NCBI GenBank assembly: GCA_965200535.1
Contig: CBDAUF010000001.1
Coordinates: 682,001-746,000 of the forward strand
Length of the DNA stretch: 64,000 nucleotides
Source of the DNA: MPNO01 sp965200535
GTDB lineage: Bacteria > Pseudomonadota > Alphaproteobacteria > MPNO01
Reading direction: 5' to 3'
In this document: one piece after another, positions 41,513 through 50,854 of the stretch
Layout of the letters: the number at the start of each line of letters is the position of its first letter
Position numbering within the stretch: the first letter of the stretch is position 1
Notes under the pieces: model-generated
What the model saw: the letters and a program-made list of their open reading frames with translations, nothing else
Database searches by the model: none
Told to the model about the DNA's origin: nothing
Program-made: the position numbers and the translations under genes

Positions 41513-43780
41513 TCAATTTCCGCGGCCGGGGGCCGGATCCTGCAACCCGTCGCGGGAAAAACGGTTGGAGCGGGGGAAACCCCTGGGCGGAGCACGGCCG
41601 GCCTGGCCCCGTTTTCCGGTCCACGGGTCGAGTGCGCGCTCCCTCCGCATCCGCTGCCCGGAGGGCCAGGCAAGCCCGTCGGCGAGGGCGAAGACGGCGA
41701 CGTCGGACAGCCCGCCCCGGGCGTAGCGCTGCATGATGACGCCGCGCCCGCGGGTCATCTCGGGCAAATCTGCGAGGGGGAAGACCAGCACCTTCCGGTT
41801 GTTTCCGACGACCGCGACGCTGTCCCCTTCCGCGCGCACACAGGCCTGCGCCTCGGCCCCGGGCGACAGGTTGAGGACCTGTTTCCCGGCGCGGGTCTGC
41901 GCCGCCACGGCGTCCTCCGGCACCGCGAAACCGCGCCCGTCGGACGCCGCGACCACCAGCTTGCCGCCGGGCCGATGCACCAGGAGTTGGACGATGTCCT
42001 GGTCGTTGCCGAGATCGACCATCAGCCGGACCGGTTCGCCGTGGCCCCGCCCGTCGGGGAGCCGGCTGCAGGGGATGGTGTAGAACCGGCCGTTGGTGCC
42101 GAAGGCGAGCAGCCGGTCGGCGCTGTGGGCATGAAGCGCGAACCGTCCGTGATCGCCGTCCTTGAACTTGAGGCCCGCGAGATCCTGTTGATGGCCGCGA
42201 ACCGCGCGGATCCAGCCCTTTTGCGAGCAGACGACGGTGATCGGCTCGCTCTCCAGCGCTGACTCGGGCGGCGTCTCGGGGGCAACCGGCGCATCGACGA
42301 TCGCGGTGCGCCTCGCGCCGCCCGCGCTGTCGCCGCCGAAACGGGCGCGGACATCGCGGATCTCGCCGGCGATCCGCTGCCAGCGCAGCTTTGCCGTCCG
42401 TTCCAGCCGTCGGAGGTCCTTCTGTTCGGACTCCAGCGCCGCGTGCTCCTTTCTGATCTCCGCCTCCTCGAGCCGGCGGAGTGCGCGCAGCCGCATGTTG
42501 AGAATGGTCTCGACCTGGGCCTCGGTCATCTCCCACCGCGCGATCATCGCCGCCTTCGGGTCGTCGTCCTCGCGGATAATGCGGATGATCTCGTCCAGAT
42601 TGGCGAAGGCGATGAGGTAGCCCGCGAGCACCTCGAGCCGGCGGGCGATCTTTTCCAGACGGTGCCGGGTCCGTCGGCGCAGGATGTCATGGCGGTGATC
42701 GAGAAAGCCCCGCAAGAGCTGCCTCAGGTTCATCACCGCGGGCACCCTTCCATCCTCGAGCACGTTCATGTTGATCGAGACCCTGGTCTCGAGGTCGGTG
42801 AGGCGGAAGAGTTGCGCCATCATCGCCTCCGGATCGACGGACCGGGAGCGCGGTTCGAGGACGAGGCGCAGATCCTCCGCCGACTCGTCGCGCACATCGG
42901 CGAGCAGGGCGGCCTTCCGCTCGCCGATCAGCGCCGCGATGCGCTCGATCAGCCGTCCCTTCTGGGTCTGGTAGGGGATCTCCGTGACCACGACCTGATA
43001 CTGGCCGTGGCTCAACCGCTCGACCTCCCAGCGCGCGCGCAGACGCAAGCCGCCCCGGCCGGTTGCGTAGGCTTCCTCGATCGTCGAACGCGGTTCGGCG
43101 AGAACGCCGCCGGTCGGAAAATCGGGCCCGGGGACCAGATCGACCAGGCTGGCGTTGGTGGCATCGGGGTGGTCGATCAGGTGGAGCGCCGCGCTGCACA
43201 CCTCGCTCAGATTGTGCGGCGGGATGCTGGTCGCCATGCCGACGGCGATGCCGCTCGCCCCGTTGCACAGGAGGTTGGGAACGCTCGCCGGCAGCACCGC
43301 AGGCTCGTCGTCGGTGCCGTCGTAATTGGCGCGGAAATCGACCGCGTCCTCGTCGATCCCCTCCAGCAGGGCGAGCGCGTAGCGCGTCAGCCGCGCCTCG
43401 GTGTAACGCATGGCGGCCGCGCCGTCTCCGTCGATGTTGCCGAAGTTCCCCTGCCCTTCGATCAACGGGTAGCGCACCGCGAAGTCCTGCGCCATGCGCA
43501 CCATGGCGTCATAGATCGCGTGATCGCCGTGCGGATGGAACTTGCCCATCACGTCGCCCACCACCCGGGCGCATTTCTTGAACCCGGAGTCGGGGTCGAG
43601 CCGAAGCTGGCGCATCGCGAACAGGAGCCGTCGGTGGACCGGCTTCAGCCCGTCGCGCAGGTCGGGCAGCGAACGCGCCGAAATCGTCGACAGCGCGTAG
43701 GCAAGATAGCGCTCGCCGAGCGCCTCGGTCAGCGGAATCTCGCGGGTTGCGGGTTCGAAGAGGTCTGCCTGGTCAACCAT
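41513..43780 (-). CDS. parC: DNA topoisomerase IV subunit A
   Basis: A 755-residue type IIA topoisomerase A subunit. The catalytic tyrosine is Y126 in AAAMRYTEARLT. Its quinolone-determining segment reads KFHPHGDHAIYDAMVRMAQ: the Escherichia coli S80 position is His87 and E84 is Asp91. The ordinary breakage-reunion domain is followed by the coiled-coil tower (QVETILNMRLRALRRLEEAEI) and a shortened beta-propeller with repeats such as LPEMTRGRGVIMQRY, diagnostic for ParC over GyrA. The start overlaps the recO stop by eight bases. It decatenates daughter chromosomes. Confidence 0.94.
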   Translation of the reverse strand: MVDQADLFEPATREIPLTEALGERYLAYALSTISARSLPDLRDGLKPVHRRLLFAMRQLRLDPDSGFKKCARVVGDVMGKFHPHGDHAIYDAMVRMAQDFAVRYPLIEGQGNFGNIDGDGAAAMRYTEARLTRYALALLEGIDEDAVDFRANYDGTDDEPAVLPASVPNLLCNGASGIAVGMATSIPPHNLSEVCSAALHLIDHPDATNASLVDLVPGPDFPTGGVLAEPRSTIEEAYATGRGGLRLRARWEVERLSHGQYQVVVTEIPYQTQKGRLIERIAALIGERKAALLADVRDESAEDLRLVLEPRSRSVDPEAMMAQLFRLTDLETRVSINMNVLEDGRVPAVMNLRQLLRGFLDHRHDILRRRTRHRLEKIARRLEVLAGYLIAFANLDEIIRIIREDDDPKAAMIARWEMTEAQVETILNMRLRALRRLEEAEIRKEHAALESEQKDLRRLERTAKLRWQRIAGEIRDVRARFGGDSAGGARRTAIVDAPVAPETPPESALESEPITVVCSQKGWIRAVRGHQQDLAGLKFKDGDHGRFALHAHSADRLLAFGTNGRFYTIPCSRLPDGRGHGEPVRLMVDLGNDQDIVQLLVHRPGGKLVVAASDGRGFAVPEDAVAAQTRAGKQVLNLSPGAEAQACVRAEGDSVAVVGNNRKVLVFPLADLPEMTRGRGVIMQRYARGGLSDVAVFALADGLAWPSGQRMRRERALDPWTGKRGQAGRAPPRGFPRSNRFSRDGLQDPAPGRGN

Positions 43781-44525
43781 GGGATCCGGTCGATAGGTGA
43801 GAGCGGGATCGTCGTTCCATCGCGTCGTAAAGCCGCACCCGGGCAGCCGGCATCCGGCGCTCGGTCGGCGCCAGGGCCTGCCGGATGAGGAAATCCCCGG
43901 TCAGACGGAGCGCCGCGGCAACCGCAGCAGGATCGGCCGACTCGCCGGAGTCGATCAAGAACGGCGGCAGCGCGAAGAGGCGGTTTTGGTAGGCCCGTCC
44001 GGCCTCGCGCGAAACCGCGCGTCCGGTGCGCGGCGACACGAAGGCGAGATCCTCCGTCTGCCCGGTGACGGCGCAGCGGGAGAGGTCCAGCCCGAAGCCG
44101 AGCCCGGCGAGAAGCGCGAGTTCGAACCGGGCGTACGACTCCGCCCACACGGGTGTGGAGAGGCGGTCGAGAAGACCCACGAAGGCTGCGAACACGGTGC
44201 CGTTGGGCTCGCGCTCGGGCAGGGTCGCCTCGACCAGCGCGGCGGCCGCACCAAGCGCGGCGAGCGGCTGCCCGGTATCCAGCAGGTCAGCCGCATAGGC
44301 CCGCACCAACTCGCCCCGATAGCTGCCGAGATGATCGGACAGCCGCGCGCGCCAGGTCGCGGCGATGCGGTTGCCGATCTGGTAGACCGCCCGTCCGGTG
44401 CGCCCGGTCCCGCCGCGGACCAGCCCGGCGTGGAGGCCGTGCGCCTCGGTCAGCAGCTTGACGATGAGCGACGACTCGCCGTGTTTCGACCGGGCGATGA
44501 CGATGCCGTTATCGTGCCAGTCCAT
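43773..44525 (-). CDS. recO: DNA repair protein RecO
   Basis: A 250-residue RecO. It helps load RecA at gapped DNA in the RecFOR pathway. The OB-fold N terminus begins MDWHDNGIVIARSKHGESSLIVKLLTEAHGLHAGLVRGG, and the helical C-terminal domain includes FELALLAGLGFGLDLSRCAVTGQTEDLAFVSPRTGRAV with the single Cys retained of the usual zinc knuckle. The ATG at 44525 follows the era stop by 11 bases; the parC start lies within its last codons. It sits in the conserved order era-recO-parC. Confidence 0.92.
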   Translation of the reverse strand: MDWHDNGIVIARSKHGESSLIVKLLTEAHGLHAGLVRGGTGRTGRAVYQIGNRIAATWRARLSDHLGSYRGELVRAYAADLLDTGQPLAALGAAAALVEATLPEREPNGTVFAAFVGLLDRLSTPVWAESYARFELALLAGLGFGLDLSRCAVTGQTEDLAFVSPRTGRAVSREAGRAYQNRLFALPPFLIDSGESADPAAVAAALRLTGDFLIRQALAPTERRMPAARVRLYDAMERRSRSHLSTGSHG

Positions 44526-44536
44526 CGCGCGTCCCG

Positions 44537-45451
44537 TCAGACGTTGAAATCGAGCCCCCAGGGCGAGAAACGCTCCGGGTCGTCGCCCCATTTCCGGCGC
44601 ACCTTGACGAAGACGAACAGGTGCACGCGGCGGTCCAACATGGCTTCGAGCTCGGCCGCGGCCTGCTCGCGTACGGCCTTGATCCGGGCGCCCCGATGGC
44701 CGAGGACGATCCCCTTCTGGCTGTCCCGCTCGACGAATACCGTCTGTGCGATGCGGACGCTGCCGTCGTCGAAACTTTCCCACTCGTCGGTCTCGACGGT
44801 GAGGGCATACGGCAGTTCCTCGTGGAGCCTCTCGAACAGTTTTTCGCGGGTAATCTCCGCGGCGAAGAGCCGCTCGTTGGTATCGGAGAGCTGGTCTTCG
44901 GGGTACAGCCAGGGGCCGGGCGGCACGGCGGCCGCGAGATGGCCCGCGAGGTCCGCGACCCCGTCCCCGGTCGTCGCCGAGATCATGAATGTCGCCTCGA
45001 ACGCACAGGCGGCGTTGGCGTCGCGGGCGAGGGCCAGTGTGGTTTCCCGCCTGAGGAGGTCGATCTTGTTGAGCGCCAGCACGCGGCGCGTGTCGGCGCC
45101 GGAAAGCGAGGACAGGATCGCGTCCGTCTCGTCGTCCAGCCCCTTCCGCGCGTCGATCAGCATCAGGCGGAGATCGGCGTCGGCCGCGCCGGTCCAGGCG
45201 GCGGCGACCATCGCCCGGTCGAAACGGCGGCGCGGCGCGAAGATGCCGGGCGTATCGACATAGACAATCTGCGCCGACCCCTCGACGGCGACGCCGCTCA
45301 CCCGGTAACGCGTGGTCTGCGCCTTGGCGGTGACGATGGAGACCTTGGCGCCGACGAGGCGGTTGGTCAGCGTCGACTTGCCGGCGTTGGGGGCGCCGAT
45401 CACGGCGACGAAGCCGCATCGCCGTCCGTCGCCCGGGCCGCGGTCAGCCAC
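44537..45451 (-). CDS. era: GTPase Era
   Basis: A 304-residue GTPase for 16S rRNA and 30S maturation. The G1 motif is IGAPNAGKST, the G2/G3 region has KAQTTRYRVSG and VDTPGIF, and G4 is NKIDLL. The C-terminal KH domain is seen in IVLGHRGARIKAVREQAAAELEAML and FVFVKVRRKWGDDPERF. I place the start at the GTG 45451, which overlaps the rnc stop and gives the usual length; an ATG at 45490 would add 13 residues inside rnc. Confidence 0.94.
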   Translation of the reverse strand: MADRGPGDGRRCGFVAVIGAPNAGKSTLTNRLVGAKVSIVTAKAQTTRYRVSGVAVEGSAQIVYVDTPGIFAPRRRFDRAMVAAAWTGAADADLRLMLIDARKGLDDETDAILSSLSGADTRRVLALNKIDLLRRETTLALARDANAACAFEATFMISATTGDGVADLAGHLAAAVPPGPWLYPEDQLSDTNERLFAAEITREKLFERLHEELPYALTVETDEWESFDDGSVRIAQTVFVERDSQKGIVLGHRGARIKAVREQAAAELEAMLDRRVHLFVFVKVRRKWGDDPERFSPWGLDFNV

Positions 45452-46124
45452 CGGCCGCGGCCGCGATGTCGAGCAGGCCCTGCGCCGCACCCTGTTCCGC
45501 GGCGCGCTTCGAGTTGGCGCGCGCGCGCGCCGGCGCCAGCCCCTCGACGCGCGCCTCGACGGTGAATACCGGTGCGTGCGCGGGGCCTTCCGTCGCCAGC
45601 AGCGAATAGGACGGCCGCGGCAGGGCGCGTGCCTGGGCCCACTCCTGCAACGCCGTCTTGGCGTCGCGCGGCGGGCGCCCGCCGACCAACGGTTCCCAGA
45701 ACGCCGCGACGACCGCCATCGCCGCGTCGTGGCCGCCGTCGCGGTACACCGCGCCGATGACGGCCTCGCAGCAATCCTCGATCATCGAGGGCGGGAGGGA
45801 TCCGCGATCGAGCCCCTTTTCGATGCGCAGATGGTTCGAAAGTCCCAGGGCGCGGCCCACCGAGACAAGCGTTTCGTGGCCAGCGAGCCTGGCGTGGCGC
45901 CGGGCGAGATCGCCGGGCGCCTCCTCCGGATATGCTTTCACCAGCAAGGCGGCGAGGCCGAGGCCGATCACCCGGTCTCCGAGGAATTCGAGCCGCTCGA
46001 ACGAGGTACGGCGGGATCCCCGGGCAGCGCTCGCGTGGGTCAACGCCTCCTCGAGCAGGGCGCGGTCCGCGAAGCGATAGCCCAGCGCGGCCTCGATTTC
46101 GTCCAGTGCGGCGGAGCCGGGCAA
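45444..46124 (-). CDS. rnc: Ribonuclease III
   Basis: A 226-residue dsRNA endonuclease. The catalytic signature is ERLEFLGDRVIGLGLAALL, the second metal site is EDCCEAVIGAVYRDGG, and the dsRNA-binding domain at the C terminus has DAKTALQEWAQARALPRPSYSL and ANSKRAAEQGAAQGLL. The start is probably the TTG 46124, directly after the lepB stop, giving the normal length; an ATG at 46190 would need 63 bases of overlap with lepB and adds unconserved residues. It processes rRNA precursors and lies in lepB-rnc-era order. Confidence 0.9.
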   Translation of the reverse strand: MPGSAALDEIEAALGYRFADRALLEEALTHASAARGSRRTSFERLEFLGDRVIGLGLAALLVKAYPEEAPGDLARRHARLAGHETLVSVGRALGLSNHLRIEKGLDRGSLPPSMIEDCCEAVIGAVYRDGGHDAAMAVVAAFWEPLVGGRPPRDAKTALQEWAQARALPRPSYSLLATEGPAHAPVFTVEARVEGLAPARARANSKRAAEQGAAQGLLDIAAAAGG

Positions 46125-46126
46125 GC

Positions 46127-46867
46127 CTAGTCCACGCTGTCGAAGAACCGCCCGAAACGGATCGTCGCGGGCCAGCGCCAGAATTCCCACAAGCTGGCCG
46201 AGCCGTCGATCGAGAAGAACAGGATCTCCGCCCGCCCGACCAGGTTCTGGGCCGGGATGAACCCGACGCCGCTCAGGACCCGGCTGTCGAGCGAGTTGTC
46301 GCGGTTGTCGCCCATCGCGAAGTAGTGCCCCTCGGGGACCACGTAGACCGGGGTGTTGTCGAGTTGGCCCTGATCGGTGTACTCGAGGACGCCGTACGAC
46401 CGGCCGTTGGGCAGGGTCTCCTCGAACCGGGCGGCGCGCCGGATATGGCCCCGTTCGTCGACCTCGACAAAATCGGCGACCCTGCGCCGGGCGGTCTGCT
46501 GCCAGTTGATGAAGAGCCGCCCCGCGCGGACCTGAATACGGTCGCCCGGCAGGCCGACGATGCGCTTGATGTAGTCGGTCTCGTTGTCGGACGGGAGCTT
46601 GAAGACCGCGATGTCGCCGCGCTCGGGATGAGACATCAGGATGCGACCGGGGATCAGCGGCAGACTGAGCGGCAGCGAATGGCGGCTGTAGCCGTAGGAG
46701 TATTTGGACACGAACAAATAGTCGCCGACCAGCAGCGTCGGCTTCATCGACCCGGACGGAATATTGAACGGCTCGAACGCGACGGTCCGGACGACAAGCG
46801 CGATCAGCACCGCGTAGACGACGGTCTTGACCGTATCCCAGAACTTTCCCGGCTTGCGGTCCGCCAC
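46127..46867 (-). CDS. lepB: Signal peptidase I
   Basis: A 246-residue membrane protease that releases secreted proteins. It has one membrane segment (VVYAVLIALVVRTVAF), the catalytic serine S40 in NIPSGSMKPTLLVGDY, and the lysine base K101 in DYIKRIVGLPGDR. The C-terminal box is YFAMGDNRDNSLDSR. The shorter N terminus, with only one membrane span, is usual for alphaproteobacteria. It lies six bases after acpS. Confidence 0.94.
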   Translation of the reverse strand: MADRKPGKFWDTVKTVVYAVLIALVVRTVAFEPFNIPSGSMKPTLLVGDYLFVSKYSYGYSRHSLPLSLPLIPGRILMSHPERGDIAVFKLPSDNETDYIKRIVGLPGDRIQVRAGRLFINWQQTARRRVADFVEVDERGHIRRAARFEETLPNGRSYGVLEYTDQGQLDNTPVYVVPEGHYFAMGDNRDNSLDSRVLSGVGFIPAQNLVGRAEILFFSIDGSASLWEFWRWPATIRFGRFFDSVD

Positions 46868-46872
46868 GGCGT

Positions 46873-47280
46873 CTATCCCGGCCCCGCCTCGACGGCGGAA
46901 ATGACGACCATCGCGTGGGCCAGCGGCGGCTCGTCGGTCATCGTCAGGTCGACGGCAGCGATCATGCCCGCCGGCGTGAGCGCGCTGAGCCGGTCGGCAG
47001 CGCCGCCCGTCAGCGCCATCGTCGGCTTGCCGCCCGCAAGGTTGACGACCCCGAGATCGCGCCAGTAGACACCCCTGCGGAACCCGGTCCCCAGCGCCTT
47101 CGCGCAGGCCTCCTTGGCGGCGAAACGTTTGGCATAGCTCGCCGCCCGTCCGCTGCGGCGCTCGGAACGCCGGCGTTCGGCCTCGGTGAACACGCGCGCG
47201 AGGAACCGGTCGCCGAAGCGGTCCAGCGTCCGCTCGATGCGCCGGATATCGACCAGGTCGGTGCCGATCCCGATGATCAC
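46873..47280 (-). CDS. acpS: Holo-[acyl-carrier-protein] synthase
   Basis: A 135-residue phosphopantetheinyl transferase. It activates acyl-carrier protein with the 4'-phosphopantetheine of CoA. Diagnostic blocks are IIGIGTDLVDIRRIE (metal Asp), the RFAAKEACAKALGTG motif with Lys and Glu, and a final MTDEPPLAHAMVVIS. The GTG start at 47280 overlaps the pdxJ stop (GTGA), so the two are translationally coupled. Confidence 0.93.
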   Translation of the reverse strand: MIIGIGTDLVDIRRIERTLDRFGDRFLARVFTEAERRRSERRSGRAASYAKRFAAKEACAKALGTGFRRGVYWRDLGVVNLAGGKPTMALTGGAADRLSALTPAGMIAAVDLTMTDEPPLAHAMVVISAVEAGPG

Positions 47281-48041
47281 GCCTCCGGGTCCGCGCCCTC
47301 GCCCGCCGGCGGCCGGCGCGCTGCGTCCATCAGCGTCCGCATGTGTCGGATGGCGTCCTCGAGCCCACCGAAGATCGCCTCGCCGATCAGGAAATGGCCG
47401 ATATTGAGTTCGACCAAAGTCGGAATGCGGGCGATCGAGCCGACGGTATCGAAGGCGATGCCATGCCCGGCGTGGCCTTCGAGCCCGAATGCCTCGGCCG
47501 CCGCCGCGGCCTCCTCGATGCGCGCCAGTTCCGCCGGAGCGGTGTCGGCTCCGGCTTCGCAATAGGCGCCGGTGTGCAGTTCGACCACCGGTGCGGCGAT
47601 CTCCACCGCCGCCTCGAGTTGCCGCGCATCCGGCTCGATGAACAGAGAGGTCCTGATCCCCGCGCCGTTGAGGGCATCGACGAAGCCGGCGAGGCGGTCG
47701 CGCCCGCCGGCGACGTCGAGCCCGCCCTCGGTGGTCCGCTCCGCCCGCCTTTCCGGCACGATGCACGCCGCGTGCGGGCGATGGCGGAGCGCGATGGCGA
47801 GCATCTCCTCGGTTGCCGCCATCTCGAGATTGAGCGGCAGGTCGATCTCGTGCGTAAGCCGCTCGATGTCGGCGTCCGTCATGTGCCGCCGGTCCTCGCG
47901 AAGGTGGGCGGTGATGCCGTCGGCGCCGGCGGATGCGGCGAGCCGCGCCGCGCGCACCGGGTCCGGGTGGCGGCCGCCGCGGGCGTTGCGGATGGTCGCC
48001 ACGTGATCGATGTTGACGCCGAGTCTCAGTTGTCGGGGCAT
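47277..48041 (-). CDS. pdxJ: Pyridoxine 5'-phosphate synthase
   Basis: A 254-residue TIM-barrel enzyme that makes pyridoxine 5'-phosphate from 1-deoxyxylulose 5-phosphate and aminoacetone phosphate. Blocks: LRLGVNIDHVATIRNARGG, GADGITAHLREDRRHM, PLNLEMAATEEML, VPERRAERTTEGGLDV, VELHTGAYCEA, and NIGHFLIGEAIFGGLEDAIR. The ATG at 48041 is taken because residues upstream are not conserved. It lies 25 bases after the rsh stop. Confidence 0.94.
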   Translation of the reverse strand: MPRQLRLGVNIDHVATIRNARGGRHPDPVRAARLAASAGADGITAHLREDRRHMTDADIERLTHEIDLPLNLEMAATEEMLAIALRHRPHAACIVPERRAERTTEGGLDVAGGRDRLAGFVDALNGAGIRTSLFIEPDARQLEAAVEIAAPVVELHTGAYCEAGADTAPAELARIEEAAAAAEAFGLEGHAGHGIAFDTVGSIARIPTLVELNIGHFLIGEAIFGGLEDAIRHMRTLMDAARRPPAGEGADPEA

Positions 48042-48066
48042 GGCTGGTGTCCCCTGCGCCGGGCGT

Positions 48067-50238
48067 TCAGTACTGGCCGCTCGCACGGTCCACCGCGGTG
48101 ACCGATGGGGTCGCGCGGAGTGCTGCGATGATGTCGGTCAGGTGAGCGGCGTCGGCGACCTCGATATCGAGCACCATCTCGAAGAAATCCGGCGTCCGGT
48201 TGGTAATTCTCAGATTGTTTATGTTGCCGAGATGGTTGCCGATCGCCGTCGTCAGGGTGCCGAGTGTGCCCGGCTGGTTCGAGACCACGATGGTTATGCG
48301 CCCGATATGGGAGTCGGCGCCGAGGGCGTCGATATCCCAGGCCACGTCGAGCCATCTTTCCGGCGTCGCCTGAAAGCTCTCGAGGCTCTCGCAGTCCCGC
48401 GTGTGGATCGACACCCCCTTGCCGGCGGTGACGATGCCGACGATCCGGTCGCCGGGCAGCGGGTGGCAGCAGTTGGCGTAATGGACCGCCATGCCGGGGA
48501 TCAGCCCGCTGATCGGCACCGGGACCGCGTCGCCGGCGGGTTTGCGTTCGAAGGGAACCACATTGTTCGCCGCCGTCCCGCCGTCCCCGCCCTTGGCCAC
48601 CCGCCGGCCGCGCCGCGTCCTCGGCGCGACGGCGGCGATGACCTGGGCGCCGGTGATCGATCCCTCGCCGACCGCGGCGTAGAGGTCGTCCTCGGTCTTG
48701 ACGTCGAACCGGTCGAGAACCCGGCCGACCACGGCGGAAGACGGCTTGTAGCCGGCGTCCCGGTAGCCCTTCTCGAGGATCGCCCTGCCCAGCCTCACGA
48801 ACTCCTCGCGCTGTTCGCTGCGGACGAAGCGCCGGATGCGGGCCCGCGCCTTGCCGGTGACGACGATGTCCTCCCAGGCCGGAGACGGCGTGCCCGTCTT
48901 CGAGGTGACGATCTCGACCTGGTCGCCGTTCTCCAGCGGCGTGCGCAGCGGCAGCACACGGCCGTTGATCCTGGCGCCGACGCACCTGTCGCCGACCTCG
49001 GAATGGACGGCGTAGGCAAAATCGACCGGGGTCGCGCCGCGCGGCAGGGCGATCAGCTCGCCCGCCGGGGTGAAGCAGAATACCTGGTCCTGGAACATTT
49101 CGAGCTTGGTGTGCTCGAGAAACTCTTCCGGGCCGGAGGCCTGTTCGAGGATGTCCAGCAGGTGCCGCAGCCAGCGATATTGCCGTCCCTCGGTGCTCGT
49201 CCTGTCCTGTTTGTAGCGCCAGTGGGCGGCGACGCCGTACTCGGCGGCCTCGTGCATCTGACGGGTGCGGATCTGGACCTCGATCCGGCGGTTCTCCGGT
49301 CCGATGACGCAGGTGTGGAGCGACCGGTAACCGTTCATCTTCGGCGTCGAGATGTAATCGTCGAATTGGTCGGGAACCACGGCGTAAGCGGTGTGGATGA
49401 TGCCGAGCGCGCGATAGCACTCCTCGACGGTCGCAACGACGATGCGAAATGCCACGACGTCGGAAAGCTGGTCGAAGACGACGTTCTTGCGCTGCATCTT
49501 GCGCCACACTGAATAGGCGGGCTTGATCCGGCCGGACACTTCGGCCGGCAGTCCGGCGTCGGAGAGGGCCTCCCGCAACCGCTCGACCACATTGGGGATC
49601 AGGTCGCCCGACGCCTCGCGAAGCTGGCTCATGCGCTTGCCGATGGTCGCCGCGGCGTCCGGATAGAGCTGCGCAAACGCGAGTTCGTCGAGCTCGTCCT
49701 TGACCTCCAGCATGCCGATGCGCTCGGCCAGCGGCGCATAGATCTCCATGGTTTCGGCGGCGATGCGCTGGCGCTTCTTCCGCTGCGGCACGTGGTGAAG
49801 GGTGCGCATGTTGTGCAGGCGGTCCGCGAGCTTGACGAGGAGCACGCGGATGTCCTGCGAGGTGGCGAGCAGCAGCTTGCGGAAGTTCTCGGCCTGGCGC
49901 GTGTCGTCGGACTGGAGTTCGAGCAGCGAAAGCTTGGTCACCCCGTCGACCAGACGCCCGACCTCCGCCCCGAACAGGGCCTCGATCTCGGCGAGCGTGG
50001 CGACGGTGTCTTCCACCGTATCGTGGAGAAGGCCGGTGACGATCGAAGCGCAGTCGAGCTTGAGCTCCGAAAGGATGCCGGCGACCTCGACCGGGTGCGA
50101 GAAATAGGGATCTCCGGAGGCGCGTGTCTGGCTGCCGTGCGCCTTCATCGAGAACACGTAGGCGCGGTTCAGCGCTCCCTCGTCCGCAGACGGATCGTAG
50201 GCCTTGACCCTTTCGACAAGTTCATATTGCCGGATCAT
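48067..50238 (-). CDS. rsh: Bifunctional (p)ppGpp synthetase/hydrolase RelA/SpoT homologue
   Basis: A 723-residue stringent-response enzyme. The hydrolase HD pair is in LLHDTVEDT (H72-D73), with SHPVEVA upstream. The synthetase region holds YSVWRKMQRKNVVFDQLSDVVAFRIVV, TPKMNGYRSLHTCVIGP and EVQIRTRQMHEAAEYGVAAHWRYKQ. The TGS domain (VFCFTPAGELIALPRGATPVDFAYAVHSEVGDRC) and a C-terminal ACT domain follow. It is the usual single long RSH of alphaproteobacteria, making and degrading (p)ppGpp. It lies 109 bases after rpoZ; that gap shows no clear hairpin. Confidence 0.95.
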   Translation of the reverse strand: MIRQYELVERVKAYDPSADEGALNRAYVFSMKAHGSQTRASGDPYFSHPVEVAGILSELKLDCASIVTGLLHDTVEDTVATLAEIEALFGAEVGRLVDGVTKLSLLELQSDDTRQAENFRKLLLATSQDIRVLLVKLADRLHNMRTLHHVPQRKKRQRIAAETMEIYAPLAERIGMLEVKDELDELAFAQLYPDAAATIGKRMSQLREASGDLIPNVVERLREALSDAGLPAEVSGRIKPAYSVWRKMQRKNVVFDQLSDVVAFRIVVATVEECYRALGIIHTAYAVVPDQFDDYISTPKMNGYRSLHTCVIGPENRRIEVQIRTRQMHEAAEYGVAAHWRYKQDRTSTEGRQYRWLRHLLDILEQASGPEEFLEHTKLEMFQDQVFCFTPAGELIALPRGATPVDFAYAVHSEVGDRCVGARINGRVLPLRTPLENGDQVEIVTSKTGTPSPAWEDIVVTGKARARIRRFVRSEQREEFVRLGRAILEKGYRDAGYKPSSAVVGRVLDRFDVKTEDDLYAAVGEGSITGAQVIAAVAPRTRRGRRVAKGGDGGTAANNVVPFERKPAGDAVPVPISGLIPGMAVHYANCCHPLPGDRIVGIVTAGKGVSIHTRDCESLESFQATPERWLDVAWDIDALGADSHIGRITIVVSNQPGTLGTLTTAIGNHLGNINNLRITNRTPDFFEMVLDIEVADAAHLTDIIAALRATPSVTAVDRASGQY

Positions 50239-50347
50239 TGCGCCGGGCCATCGAGGTTCGCCGCGGTATCGGCATCTTCACGCGTACTGTTCCTGCGCGC
50301 CGCTGGACGGGCACCTCCGACGGAGCGGTCGGCGGCGGATACGCCGG

Positions 50348-50785
50348 TCAGATGTCTTCCGGCGGCCGGCCGCTCTCCTCGCTTTTCGCCTCGGCGTCCG
50401 AAATGTCCTGGAATGCGACCATCGCGGGGCCCGCATCCCCACCTTCCGACGGTGTGGCCGGTGTGGCGACGGTGTCGGGAAAACCCAGGCGCACGAAGTC
50501 GGCGAACGCGTCTTCCGTCCCGAGGAAGGCATCGCCCTCCTCCTCCGGTTCGTCGATATCGACGTATTTCTGCAGACCGCGGACCAGGGAGGTCTCGATT
50601 TCCTCGGTGTCGACGGTCTCCTCGGCGATCTCGCGCAGCGCCACCACCGGGTTCTTGTCATTGTCGCGATCGACGGTCATTTCGGCCCCGATCGACAGTT
50701 CGCGCGAACGCTGGGCCGCCACCATGACCAGTTGAAAGCGGTTGGGAATCTTCAGGATGCAGTCTTCTACGGTAACTCGCGCCAT
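50348..50785 (-). CDS. rpoZ: RNA polymerase omega subunit
   Basis: A 145-residue omega subunit. The core reads MARVTVEDCILKIPNRFQLVMVAAQRSRELSIGA, then KNPVVALREIAEETVDTEEI. The C-terminal tail is long and acidic, as in alphaproteobacteria. Omega helps assemble RNA polymerase and mediates ppGpp effects, in keeping with the next gene rsh. The ATG at 50785 follows GGAG by about 11 bases. Confidence 0.95.
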   Translation of the reverse strand: MARVTVEDCILKIPNRFQLVMVAAQRSRELSIGAEMTVDRDNDKNPVVALREIAEETVDTEEIETSLVRGLQKYVDIDEPEEEGDAFLGTEDAFADFVRLGFPDTVATPATPSEGGDAGPAMVAFQDISDAEAKSEESGRPPEDI

Positions 50786-50854
50786 CGAGCTTCGCTCTCC
50801 GATTTCGTGTGTGACAGGGTATATAGGGGCGAATGACGCGATTATCAAGCAATA

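Noticed and set aside
46125..46190. ATG start for rnc inside lepB
   Set aside because: It requires 63 bases of overlap and adds 22 unconserved residues; the TTG just after the lepB stop gives the usual length. Not decisively excluded.
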